From: Acinetobacter zhairuonensis
GTDB lineage: Bacteria; Pseudomonadota; Gammaproteobacteria; Pseudomonadales; Moraxellaceae
Reading direction: 5' to 3'
DNA length: 64,000 nt
Assembly (NCBI RefSeq): GCF_022601715.1
Contig: NZ_JAKVIM010000002.1
Span: 62,001 to 126,000, forward strand
This document shows, in pieces, positions 10,850 through 18,741 of the stretch; positions within the stretch are counted from its first letter, which is position 1; each line of letters starts with the position of its first letter. The translations under genes and the position numbers were made by a program. The notes beneath the pieces were generated by a model. The model was not told where the DNA came from, made no database searches, and worked only from the letters and a program-made list of their open reading frames with translations.

Positions 10850-11084
10850 TCCTCCACTTCACTGGTGGATAGTGTTAGATGATCCAATTGAGCAAGGTTT
10901 TTTCTTAGGTATTTCAATACCACCAGCTTTGAGATGCTGATCGATTTTGTTTTTCGATATATTTTTACTTATCTAAGCGAGTATCTTCAGAGCTTTATCG
11001 AACATCATCTCGTTGTTGGCTGGATAGTGTTACTGAATCTGAAGTTGTTGCACCAGATGTTTGTGTTTTACGTGTAGTAGCCAT
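10850..11084 (-). pseudogene. Broken small gene, probably phage-derived
   Basis: On the minus strand an ATG at 11084 opens a 29-codon frame (begins MATTRKTQTSG, stop at 10995-10997). Shifting one frame, coding-like sequence continues (DKALKILA, stop, then IDQHLKAGGIEIPKKKP) to about 10850. The composition is that of a real protein, yet the frame is broken at least twice. Small Ser/Thr/Lys-rich starts of this kind occur in prophage structural genes, but the family was not recognised. It lies next to an adenine methylase scrap, which supports a phage origin. Confidence 0.35.
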
Positions 11085-11088
11085 AAAA

Positions 11089-11112
11089 AGCCCCATCGTT
11101 ACGAATAGGGCT
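11089..11112 (-). terminator. Possible terminator downstream of the 11.2-kb gene
   Basis: Read on the minus strand, a 5-bp GC-rich stem (agccc with gggct), extended by an imperfect inner part, is followed by TTTTTAT. It lies about 50 bases after the stop of the minus-strand gene ending at 11160. Confidence 0.45.
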
Positions 11113-11159
11113 ACTGTGCGGAGTATTCAATGCAAATTTGTTGGGTATAACCACTATGA

Positions 11160-11597
11160 TTATGCAAGTTTATAGATTTCCTTGCATATTTTTTGCTGCT
11201 CCATGAATTTCTGATATGCCATTTTCACTATATTAGGCACCTTTAAGGTGAGGAATTCATTCGTCACAGGAATATCAACGCTAGGATTTACATATGTTAG
11301 ATGTGGCTCAATCGTTTTAAATTTTTTAATGATCTCCAAATTATTGTCTATAGCATATTGAATATCCTCTTTCCTAAAGAAAGATGCTTTAAAGCTAAGA
11401 TCTTCAATAGTAATAATATCTAAACCCCAATAATTAGCAGGGTTATTCTGAGCATCTCTAATTAAGGGGTGCTGAACAGCTAACGCCCATTGTGACAAAC
11501 CTTTTAATTCATCTGGGTTCAAAAACATTAGTTCAGCATTTTCTAAATATTTATCACTATATGCGATAATTTTATCTGCAAGCGGATGATGACTCAT
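11160..11597 (-). CDS. Hypothetical protein in a degenerate region
   Basis: A 145-residue soluble protein with no signal peptide or membrane segment. It starts MSHHPLADKIIAYSDKY and ends in a Lys-rich helix (FMEQQKICKEIYKLA). No family was recognised. Two earlier in-frame ATGs exist (11612, 11603), but the GGAG that best serves as ribosome binding site overlaps the first, so the ATG at 11597, nine bases after GGAG, is preferred. It is the only intact frame between the receptor gene and the tRNA, and its neighbours are phage-like scraps, so it may be a cargo gene of a decayed element. Confidence 0.6.
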   Translation of the reverse strand: MSHHPLADKIIAYSDKYLENAELMFLNPDELKGLSQWALAVQHPLIRDAQNNPANYWGLDIITIEDLSFKASFFRKEDIQYAIDNNLEIIKKFKTIEPHLTYVNPSVDIPVTNEFLTLKVPNIVKMAYQKFMEQQKICKEIYKLA

Positions 11598-11612
11598 TTT
11601 CATTAACTCCAT

Positions 11613-12129
11613 TTAAATTATTAATTTTTTTTACATTTATTATCCAAATATGAGGTTAGGCCATACCAAATTAGCAAATATACAATCAAAGTTGCATCCC
11701 GATTTTTGGGTAAATTCTATTCAACTTATTACCAACAACCAGTTAAATCACCCACTAACAAGCCCAATCAGGCAGCCCCAAAACAAGGCAAATCACTCCC
11801 TGTAAATAATTTTCCAACCTCCTCCCAACTGCCCAACAACATCATCCGACTCATCCCAAAATAGATCTATCATCCTTATACGTTACTCGTCATCTTGCTC
11901 ACCTTCACACGGGAAGTGTTCTACACCTGTCTCCATTCAACATAACTCAATGATTGCGCCCCGATTATCATAATTAGGAAAACCTGCATTGCTACAAGAT
12001 TATGAAAATCACAACCACGGTTAAGCAGGTTGGACAGAACTTTATATACGCCTTCAAGTCGTCTTATAAACCTTTGTAGAATTGAAGAGAACTTATTAAA
12101 TACTCAACCTGTCAGGCACTTACATATAA
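11613..12129. other. Non-coding stretch with strong strand asymmetry
   Basis: About 500 bases in which the plus strand is rich in C and A and poor in G between roughly 11740 and 11900. Short open stretches exist on both strands (plus strand from about 11650 to 11870; minus strand from about 11851), but none has a start, binding site and adequate length. The asymmetry suggests former coding DNA, most likely on the minus strand. No repeat or hairpin of note was seen. Confidence 0.4.
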
Positions 12130-12453
12130 AAATTAGCATGGCTTAATTGTTTTAAACGCTATGACCCTGAATACACGCTCTGTTATGCCGATCCACCTTA
12201 CTTTGATACAGCAGGCTATAGCGTTGATTTTGGTTACGAACAATATGAAAGCCTAGCTAGTGTTATGAGTAGTTCAAAAGGTAAAGTGATGGTTTCTTCA
12301 AATGATCATGAAGAAATGAGGAAGCTATTTAATGACTTTAGAATAGAGACTTTGGATATCCAATATTCATTAATATCGAAAATGCCTAATCAGATACTAT
12401 GTCTGATTGGGCATTGTTCTTTATGCGTTAGAGTGCAGATTAAGCGCAAATAA
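12130..12453 (+). pseudogene. C-terminal fragment of a phage-type DNA adenine methylase
   Basis: The plus-strand frame ending at 12453 is open from about 12130 and carries the N6-adenine methylase catalytic motif DPPY (in YADPPYFDTAGY), followed by QYESLASVM, KGKVMVSSNDHEEMRKLF and FRIETLDIQYS. This is the C-terminal third of the Dam-like methylases common in prophages. No start codon or upstream AdoMet-binding motif is present, and the conserved last residues are replaced after IQYS by unrelated sequence running through a terminator hairpin. An internal ATG at 12265 would miss the catalytic motif. It is therefore a dead remnant of a mobile element. Confidence 0.75.
12381..12420 (+). terminator. 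Hairpin terminator inside the methylase remnant
   Basis: A 14-bp stem with one G-T pair (12381-12394 with 12402-12415) and a T-rich tail lies within the last open part of the methylase frame. It shows that the final residues of that frame are not genuine coding sequence. Confidence 0.65.
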
Positions 12454-12520
12454 TTTAGTGCAAAAAAAATCGAAAACTTACAATAAGAATTATGATGAGT
12501 GCTTACAGAAATTCTAAAAA

Positions 12521-12561
12521 CAAAAAACCACTTAGGATTAGTGCACCTAAGTGGTTGTTTT
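12521..12561 (-). terminator. Terminator of the tRNA gene
   Basis: A perfect 10-bp stem (12527-12536 with 12546-12555) is flanked by an A run on the left, so the minus strand reads hairpin then TTTTTT. It lies just after the 3' end of the minus-strand tRNA. Confidence 0.8.
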
Positions 12562-12564
12562 ATT

Positions 12565-12641
<77 letters not shown>

Positions 12642-13007
12642 AAATATTAGTTAATGAAATTAAATCAATAACTTGAAGACTGAGCAATACTAGCGATGTT
12701 TAATTAAATAAGCAAGTTTTTTGCGGCAGTTGTTTGAATATCTGCTATAGACTTATTTGATTATCGTGAAGTATTTACTACGTTAGCGATTCTAACGATG
12801 TCATAAAAAAGAGTAAAGCTAACATAGACATTTTTTGACCAACCGAATCAGAATCATCAACTTTTTTTATTTGATTGAATCACGCAACAAATATCCACTT
12901 TATCCCTATTAAGCATAATAAAAATGGATTTATATACCCAACCCTACTGCAAAAAATTTACTCAAATGCCAATTAAATGCAGCAGGGCTCAGAAAAGGTC
13001 TAGCGCA
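12642..13007. other. Intergenic region between tRNA and SnoaL-like gene
   Basis: About 365 AT-rich bases. It must contain the tRNA promoter (minus strand) at its left end. No open frame, repeat or clear terminator was seen. Confidence 0.4.
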
Positions 13008-13484
13008 TTACCAGCCTAACTGCTTGTTCAAAGTAGCAGAATCATAGTAATCACCTTGGTAAACGATTTTGTCATTTTTAACACGAACAAAACTGACGCC
13101 TTCAAAGTTAATTGGCTTGTTGGTTGCTGGAGTATCTTTACCCCATGCGCCAGTGTTATTCCCTGTGAATTTCCACTGGAAAGAAATACCATCTTTACTC
13201 TCAATTGGTTTACTGGTCATTTCCCACTTTAAGTCAGGCACAGCATTTATAAATACACTAATGACGTTATCTCGTGCTGCCACTTGCCCATTTTGAGGTG
13301 TTCCTACAGCAGCATCATAAAATACCGCATCATTCGCTAAATGAGATGCCGCTTTATTCGCGTTATGCTCATTCCATGCTTTCATATAAGATTCGACAAC
13401 CTGCTTTGGTGGTACAGCTGCATGAACAACTGTTACGCTCGCCATGACTGGAACTAAAACAAGTGCTTGTAAAATATTTTTCAT
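13008..13484 (-). CDS. Secreted SnoaL/NTF2-like protein
   Basis: A 158-residue protein with a signal peptide (MKNILQALVLVPVMASVTVV, cleavage near VHAA) and a SnoaL-like fold typical of small polyketide-cyclase or ester-hydrolase relatives: VVESYMKAWNEHNANKAASH, then FYDAAVGTPQNGQ, and the C-terminal FEGVSFVRVKNDKIVYQ. The family covers many activities, so the substrate is unknown; a periplasmic location follows from the signal peptide. A clear AAAAGGGA site lies upstream. It lies 68 bases beyond the aldehyde dehydrogenase stop on the same strand and may share its transcript. Confidence 0.82.
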   Translation of the reverse strand: MKNILQALVLVPVMASVTVVHAAVPPKQVVESYMKAWNEHNANKAASHLANDAVFYDAAVGTPQNGQVAARDNVISVFINAVPDLKWEMTSKPIESKDGISFQWKFTGNNTGAWGKDTPATNKPINFEGVSFVRVKNDKIVYQGDYYDSATLNKQLGW

Positions 13485-13552
13485 GTGTAATCCCTTTTAG
13501 AAAAAATATATGAGTTGATTAATAATTGAATTCTGGTGATGCGTACGAAGAC

Positions 13553-15043
13553 TTAATCTTCGTATGCACTCATCACGTGTTTAATGCGCGTGTATTCTTC
13601 AAAGCCATAACCAGATAAGTCTTTGCCATAACCCGACTTTTTAAATCCGCCATGTGGCATTTCCGCAGTCAGTGGAATGTGCGCATTGACCCACACCGTA
13701 CCAAAATCCAAATCACGGCTAAAACGCATGCTGCGACCATGGTCATTTGTCCAAACGCTGGAAGCCAGACCGAATTCAACATCATTGGCTTTGTCTAAGG
13801 CATCTTCCTCATCTTTGAAAGTTTGGATGGTCACAATCGGTCCAAAAATTTCATTTTGAATCGCTTCATCCTGTTGTTCTAAGCCGCAGATGATGGTCGG
13901 TTCAAAATAGTAGCCCGCGTATTGCGTCACTTGTTTTCCACCCGTCACAATTTTGGCGTGTGCGGGTAAGCGATCTAAGAAACCCTGAATATGGAACAGC
14001 TGTCTTTGATTGTTTAAAGCACCATATAAAGCGGTTTCATCATCAGGTAAACCACAGTGTATTTTTTTGGTCTTTTCCAGCATTTTTTCCATAAACGCTT
14101 CATAAATGCTTTCTTGTACTAAAACACGTGCAGCTGCAGTACAGTCTTGTCCTGCATTAAAGAAACCAGCTACAGAAATTGCATCGGTGGCTTTTTCAAG
14201 ATCCGCATCTTCAAACACCAATACGGGTGCTTTACCGCCCAATTCCAAATGTGCTTTTGCCAAGTTGCTCGCAGCAGACGCTGCTACTTGTAACCCTGCA
14301 CGGACTGAACCTGTAATCGACACCATTGAAGGAACAGGATGAGATACAACTTTTGAACCTGCATCTGCCAAACCTAGAATGACGTTAATCGCGCCTTTCG
14401 GGAAAAATGGCGCAGCAATTTCCGCTAAGAGCAAGGTACTATTCGGTGTTGTATCACTCGGTTTTAAGACCACCGTATTACCAGCGGCTAAAGCAGGCGC
14501 AATTTTCCACACCGCCATCATTAATGGATAATTCCACGGTGCAACTTGTCCCACCACACCAATCGGTTCGCGTCGAATGCTCGACGTGAAGCCTTCTAAA
14601 TATTCACCCGTCGATTTCCCTTCCAGACAGCGCGCAGCACCTGCAAAAAAGCGAATATGGTCTGCAGAGGTTTTAATTTCTTCAGCAGCAATCATATGTT
14701 TAAGTTGACCCGTTTCTAAACTTTGAACATCAACCAACTGTTCAGCATGGTTTTCTAGGGCATCCGCAAAAGCCAATAATGCTTTTTGACGCATGGATGG
14801 GGTTGATCGCCTCCAGACTTTAAACGCAGCTTTTGCACAATCATACGCATAATCAACATCTTGTTGAGTCGCATTTGGAGATTGAGCATAAATCTGACCA
14901 TTTACAGGGCTAATTAAATCAAAGAATTCAATCCCTGAGGTTTGAACAAATTCACCATTTATAAAATGTTTTAATTGTTTAACGTGCATTTGAACAGATC
15001 CGTTCGCCTGTCCTAAATTTTCACCGATATGAAGGTCTGTCAT
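13553..15043 (-). CDS. Aldehyde dehydrogenase, aminobutyraldehyde type
   Basis: A 496-residue NAD(P)-dependent aldehyde dehydrogenase. Catalytic residues are visible: Asn171 (APWNYP), Glu267 (LELGGKAPVLVF) and Cys301 (GQDCTAAAR). Its best fit is the gamma-aminobutyraldehyde/betaine-aldehyde group, and the permease and FAD-oxidase genes nearby suggest amine breakdown. The first 12 residues (MTDLHIGENLGQ) are not part of the enzyme fold. They are almost identical to the start of the divergent permease at 15654, and the shared DNA includes the ribosome binding site AAGGAA. The enzyme proper appears to begin near Met19 (MHVKQLKHFING). The exact substrate is inferred. Confidence 0.88.
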   Translation of the reverse strand: MTDLHIGENLGQANGSVQMHVKQLKHFINGEFVQTSGIEFFDLISPVNGQIYAQSPNATQQDVDYAYDCAKAAFKVWRRSTPSMRQKALLAFADALENHAEQLVDVQSLETGQLKHMIAAEEIKTSADHIRFFAGAARCLEGKSTGEYLEGFTSSIRREPIGVVGQVAPWNYPLMMAVWKIAPALAAGNTVVLKPSDTTPNSTLLLAEIAAPFFPKGAINVILGLADAGSKVVSHPVPSMVSITGSVRAGLQVAASAASNLAKAHLELGGKAPVLVFEDADLEKATDAISVAGFFNAGQDCTAAARVLVQESIYEAFMEKMLEKTKKIHCGLPDDETALYGALNNQRQLFHIQGFLDRLPAHAKIVTGGKQVTQYAGYYFEPTIICGLEQQDEAIQNEIFGPIVTIQTFKDEEDALDKANDVEFGLASSVWTNDHGRSMRFSRDLDFGTVWVNAHIPLTAEMPHGGFKKSGYGKDLSGYGFEEYTRIKHVMSAYED

Positions 15044-15064
15044 GCAATTTCCTTATTTCGCAAT
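15007..15064 (-). repeat. 58-nt inverted repeat, left arm (start of aldehyde dehydrogenase gene)
   Basis: Read on the minus strand, this segment (ribosome binding site, ATG and first 12 codons) matches 15633-15690 on the plus strand with only about four differences. It lies in inverted orientation on the other side of a 568-base intergenic region. Confidence 0.9.
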
Positions 15065-15632
15065 TCAATAAAATATCTTTTTTTTCACCACAACTGCTTA
15101 TGTAGTATTTCTACTTTTTCTTGTCAAGGAAAAATATTTTCATATTTCTATTGTAATCCAATATATATTTCCATTATTATATGTACATATTTTAAATATT
15201 ATCTTCAACAATTTGATAGTTGAAATAACAATAAAATATTGAAAAATATGTAAATAATTAAAATACACTCTAAAAATTACATCTATACAAATATGTAAAG
15301 TTATTTTTCTCAATTTACACAAAAAATGATTTTTTTTCCCAAATTGGCTCCTTATCAAATTGCCAAATTGGCTCTCGTTTGCCATTCCGAAAACCGACAA
15401 ATTAAGCCCTGTAAATACCTTGCGGTTTGAAAAAAATTTTAGCTATACACGTAAATTTTGAATCAGACTCGCAAATAAGAAATATCTTTTAAAACCAAAA
15501 AATCAATCTAAGCAATTGATTAGGATAACTTTCTTAAGTTTATTTAATCGTCATAGAAACGTTTTACACACAGATGAATCGATACCCCAAACAGGATTGG
15601 GCGTATTCAAAAACACTGATGTATTGAACTTT
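15065..15632. other. Divergent intergenic region of the amine locus
   Basis: About 570 bases of very AT-rich DNA between two divergent genes with no credible coding frame. It must contain both promoters. A 12-base direct repeat is present at 15339-15350 and 15363-15374. Confidence 0.6.
15339..15374. promoter_or_regulatory. Direct repeat, possible operator
   Basis: The 12-mer CCAAATTGGCTC occurs at 15339-15350 and again at 15363-15374, 24 bases apart. Each copy contains the near-palindrome CCAAATTGG. Spacing near two helical turns in a divergent promoter region suggests a regulator binding site. No regulator gene lies next to it. Confidence 0.45.
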
Positions 15633-15690
15633 ATTGCAGAATAAGGAAATTGCATGACAGACCTTCGTATCGGTGAAAATTTAGGACAAG
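15633..15690 (+). repeat. 58-nt inverted repeat, right arm (start of permease gene)
   Basis: This copy carries AATAAGGAAATTGC, the ATG at 15654 and 12 codons shared with the aldehyde dehydrogenase gene on the other strand. Similarity stops abruptly after codon 12 on both sides. Confidence 0.9.
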
Positions 15691-17150
15691 TGGAAAGTTC
15701 CGACACAGTCCAATCTTCACAATTTGAACGATCAATCGGATTAATCTCAAATTTCTCACTTGGTTTTACCTATTTATCACCATTAACGGCAGTGTATTCA
15801 TTATTTGCACTCGCCATCACCCTTGCAGGTCCGCCATCCATCTGGTGGATTATGATTGCCGCTTTCGGACAACTCTTGGTTGCCATTGTGTTTGGTGAAA
15901 CCGCTTCACAATACCCAATTACTGGTGGTCTATATCCTTGGGCACGTCGTCTATGGGGCAGAAAATATGCATGGATGGCCGCGTGGATTTACCTTTGGGC
16001 ATTAGTCGTTACCGTCACTTCAATTGCAGAATACAGTGCTGGATTCGTGGCATCACTGTTCCATTTTGAAGCAACAGCAATGAATTGCTTAATCACCGCC
16101 ATTGTTTTACTCATCTTATGTATGGTTGTGAATATGTCGGGCACCAAAAACCTGGCACGCGTTGCCCGTATTGGTTTCTGGTGTGAAATTGTCAGTGTAA
16201 TTGCACTCGGTATCTACCTGTTAATTTTCCACCGTGCACAACCTTTCTCAATCGTATTCGATACGATGGGTGTTCTCGCACAAAACGGCTCTTATACAAC
16301 TGCTTTCTTCTCTGCATCACTGCTTGGTTTATTCATGTTCTTCGGTTTCGAAGCTTGCGGTAACGTCGCAGAAGAAGTTAAAAATCCAAGTCGCCAAATT
16401 CCTGTTGCCATGATTTTAAGTATCGTATTTGGTTGCGTTTCTGCAATGGTTTCTGTTTTAGGCTATTTACTTGCATCACCAAACTTACAAGCGATTGTAA
16501 ATGGTCAAGTGACTGATCCAATTCCATTTATTTTACGTGATGCCTTGGGTACCCATGGTGCGAATCTGTTTATTGTGATTGCGATTATTGCAATGTTGTC
16601 TTGTATCTTGTCTTTACAAGCTGCGCTTAGCCGCCTGCTGTTCTCTTTTGCTCGTGACCAAATGCTGCCTGGAAATCAATGGATTGCTAAATTATCGAAG
16701 CAAAATGTGCCTGATAACGCGATGATTTTAAGCTGCTTATTGCCATTAATTTTCTGTGTTGTGGTTTATTTCTCTCCAGACAACTTAGCGCGTATTACTG
16801 CCTTTGCTGTGATTGGTATTTATGTTTCTTTCCAAATGGTGGTCTTTGCAGCACTCAAAAATCGCTTAAAAGGCTGGAAACCTGCGGGCGAATGGAGTGT
16901 TGGTGCGTGGGGCTTACCAATCAATGCACTGGCATTGGCTTATGGTCTCGGTGCAATTTTCCTGCTCGCTCAACCAGCAGATGCAGCATCATTCTTTGAC
17001 AGCTGGATTGTATTAATCGGCTTGGCTGTAGTGATTGGTAGCGGTTTGCTTTATATGTTCATTGCAAAACCGTATGGCAAATCGCAAGCACCTGAAAATG
17101 ATGCGCTGTCTTATGCCGCTAAACTCCGTCAAAAACGCAATTCAGTCTAA
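15654..17150 (+). CDS. APC-family amino acid/amine permease
   Basis: A 498-residue integral membrane protein with about 12 hydrophobic segments. The first transmembrane block (FSLGFTYLSPLTAVYSLFAL) and the later GFEACGNVAEEVKNPSRQIP are hallmarks of the amino acid-polyamine-organocation family, GABA-permease-like branch. Residues 1-12 (MTDLRIGENLGQ) duplicate the start of the divergent aldehyde dehydrogenase. The binding site AAGGAA lies at 15643-15648. Its position opposite the dehydrogenase and upstream of a second permease and a PuuB-like oxidase suggests uptake of an amine or amino acid that these enzymes break down. The substrate is not determined. Confidence 0.87.
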   Translation: MTDLRIGENLGQVESSDTVQSSQFERSIGLISNFSLGFTYLSPLTAVYSLFALAITLAGPPSIWWIMIAAFGQLLVAIVFGETASQYPITGGLYPWARRLWGRKYAWMAAWIYLWALVVTVTSIAEYSAGFVASLFHFEATAMNCLITAIVLLILCMVVNMSGTKNLARVARIGFWCEIVSVIALGIYLLIFHRAQPFSIVFDTMGVLAQNGSYTTAFFSASLLGLFMFFGFEACGNVAEEVKNPSRQIPVAMILSIVFGCVSAMVSVLGYLLASPNLQAIVNGQVTDPIPFILRDALGTHGANLFIVIAIIAMLSCILSLQAALSRLLFSFARDQMLPGNQWIAKLSKQNVPDNAMILSCLLPLIFCVVVYFSPDNLARITAFAVIGIYVSFQMVVFAALKNRLKGWKPAGEWSVGAWGLPINALALAYGLGAIFLLAQPADAASFFDSWIVLIGLAVVIGSGLLYMFIAKPYGKSQAPENDALSYAAKLRQKRNSV

Positions 17151-17384
17151 TCAACTCTGAACATTGGCTTAGCGATCAAGTTTCAACCGAATACTAGAAT
17201 GTACCTTCTGCAAAAACAGTAAGTACATTCTAACGCTAAGCACAATGATCAAAATCAAGCGTGAAGTGGCTGAACTACAGCATATGGTCGTCATGTAGCT
17301 CGAATGATACATATGCCTGATTCAAAGCCATTTATGTCATGGATGACGAATCTGAAAAGATTCAAAAATTGCAGGTTATAAGAA

Positions 17385-18710
17385 ATGGACAATCGAAACC
17401 TTAATGTTCGTAAACTCACCTTATGGCAAGTCATTATTGTCGGCATTGCCTATATGACCCCCATGACGGTGTTCGATACCTTTGGTATTGTATCGGATGT
17501 CACCAGTGGTCGTGTTCCCCTTGCCTATATTTTTGCACTGGTTGCCATGTTACTTACGGCATTTAGTTATGCCCGCCTAAGTCAACAGACTGATCGTCCT
17601 GGTTCAGCCTATACCTATACTGCGGAAAGCTGTGGTACTGCGGCAGGCTTCTTTGTCGGTTGGTGCTCATTACTCGATTACATTCTACTGCCTTTAATCA
17701 ATGCCTTACTGGCGGGTATTTATCTGAATGCACTCATGCCAGCAGTGCCCTATGCGGTCTGGGTGTTGATTGCGGCTGGATTAGTCACATTAGTGAACTG
17801 TTTTAGAATTCATATTCTTGCCAATCTTTCTTTACTGTTTGTTTTTGTTCCTTTAATCATGCTAGTAATCTTTATTTATCTGGTGATTCATGGCATCAGC
17901 AGCAATGGATATGAACATGTCCTCACCTTAACGCCATTATTTAATGGTGATAACAGTATTCTTCCTTTGATTACAGGTGCCTCGATTCTTTGCTTCTCAT
18001 TTTTAGGTTTTGATGCGGTCACCACTTTATCTCACGAAACTAAAAACCCGAGAAAAACCATCCCACGTGCAGTCATACTGACCACCTTAATTGGTGGCGT
18101 GATCTTCATTTCTGCCTCATGGTTTATTCAGCTCTACTTCCCAGACAATTCAAGATTTAAAGACCCAGAAGCGGCATTACCTGAAATTGCCTTATATGTT
18201 GGTGGTGCATTATTCCAAGCCGTTTTCCTTGTGGGGCAAATCATGAATACCGCTGCATCGGGCTTGGCTTCACATGCCAGTGCTGCTCGCCTCATTCATA
18301 TCATGGGTCGTGATGGAATTTTTCATAAAGGTATTTTTGGTGCAATCAACCACAAATTAGGTACGCCTTTATATTCTGTCCTCACCATCGGTTTGATTTC
18401 GATGACTGCAATGTTTTTAGATCTATCGACTGTACTGAACCTGATTAGTTTCGGTGCCTTGATTGCCTTTACTGCGGTGAATTTCTCGGTCTTTATGAAA
18501 TTTTATGTACAGGACAAGCAACGCACAGGACTCAAACATTTCGCCTTGAATCTGTGCTTACCTTTTTTATCCGTCTTATCCATTGTGGTGATGTGGGTCA
18601 ATTTAGAATCCAGCGCCTTACATTTCGGTGGTGTTTGGCTAGCTTTAGGTATCGTGCTGTTTATTTATAAGAAACTGCGTAAACAAAGTATCGTCCTGAG
18701 CAATGCTTAA
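17385..18710 (+). CDS. APC-family permease, PuuP-like
   Basis: A 441-residue membrane protein with about 12 transmembrane segments. It has the APC first-helix motif (VIIVGIAYMTPMTVFDTFG) and the conserved FSFLGFDAVTTLSHETKNP. This pattern resembles putrescine importers of the PuuP type. It overlaps by a few bases with possible upstream starts of the FAD oxidase gene that follows, so the two are translationally close. The ATG at 17385 is preceded by AAGAA. A 234-base gap with no terminator separates it from the first permease. Confidence 0.86.
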   Translation: MDNRNLNVRKLTLWQVIIVGIAYMTPMTVFDTFGIVSDVTSGRVPLAYIFALVAMLLTAFSYARLSQQTDRPGSAYTYTAESCGTAAGFFVGWCSLLDYILLPLINALLAGIYLNALMPAVPYAVWVLIAAGLVTLVNCFRIHILANLSLLFVFVPLIMLVIFIYLVIHGISSNGYEHVLTLTPLFNGDNSILPLITGASILCFSFLGFDAVTTLSHETKNPRKTIPRAVILTTLIGGVIFISASWFIQLYFPDNSRFKDPEAALPEIALYVGGALFQAVFLVGQIMNTAASGLASHASAARLIHIMGRDGIFHKGIFGAINHKLGTPLYSVLTIGLISMTAMFLDLSTVLNLISFGALIAFTAVNFSVFMKFYVQDKQRTGLKHFALNLCLPFLSVLSIVVMWVNLESSALHFGGVWLALGIVLFIYKKLRKQSIVLSNA

Positions 18711-18741
18711 AAAGACGAATAAAATGAATAGAGAGTTAAAT

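Larger units (their letters stand above)
10560..11159. other. Non-coding, decayed DNA after the receptor gene
   Basis: About 600 bases with many stops in all frames. No terminator was seen directly after the receptor gene. The minus strand between about 10850 and 11084 holds broken open frames that look like gene scraps (listed separately). The whole stretch belongs to the degenerate interval that runs to the tRNA at 12565. Confidence 0.5.

Noticed and set aside
11650..11870. Plus-strand open stretch rich in Pro, Asn and Gln
   Set aside because: No start codon with a binding site; the composition is explained by strong strand asymmetry, and a minus-strand frame over the same bases is as plausible.
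15029..15400. Short frames on both strands in the divergent intergenic region
   Set aside because: They are made of Ile/Phe/Tyr/Asn-rich sequence expected from AT-rich DNA and would cover the promoters of both neighbouring genes.
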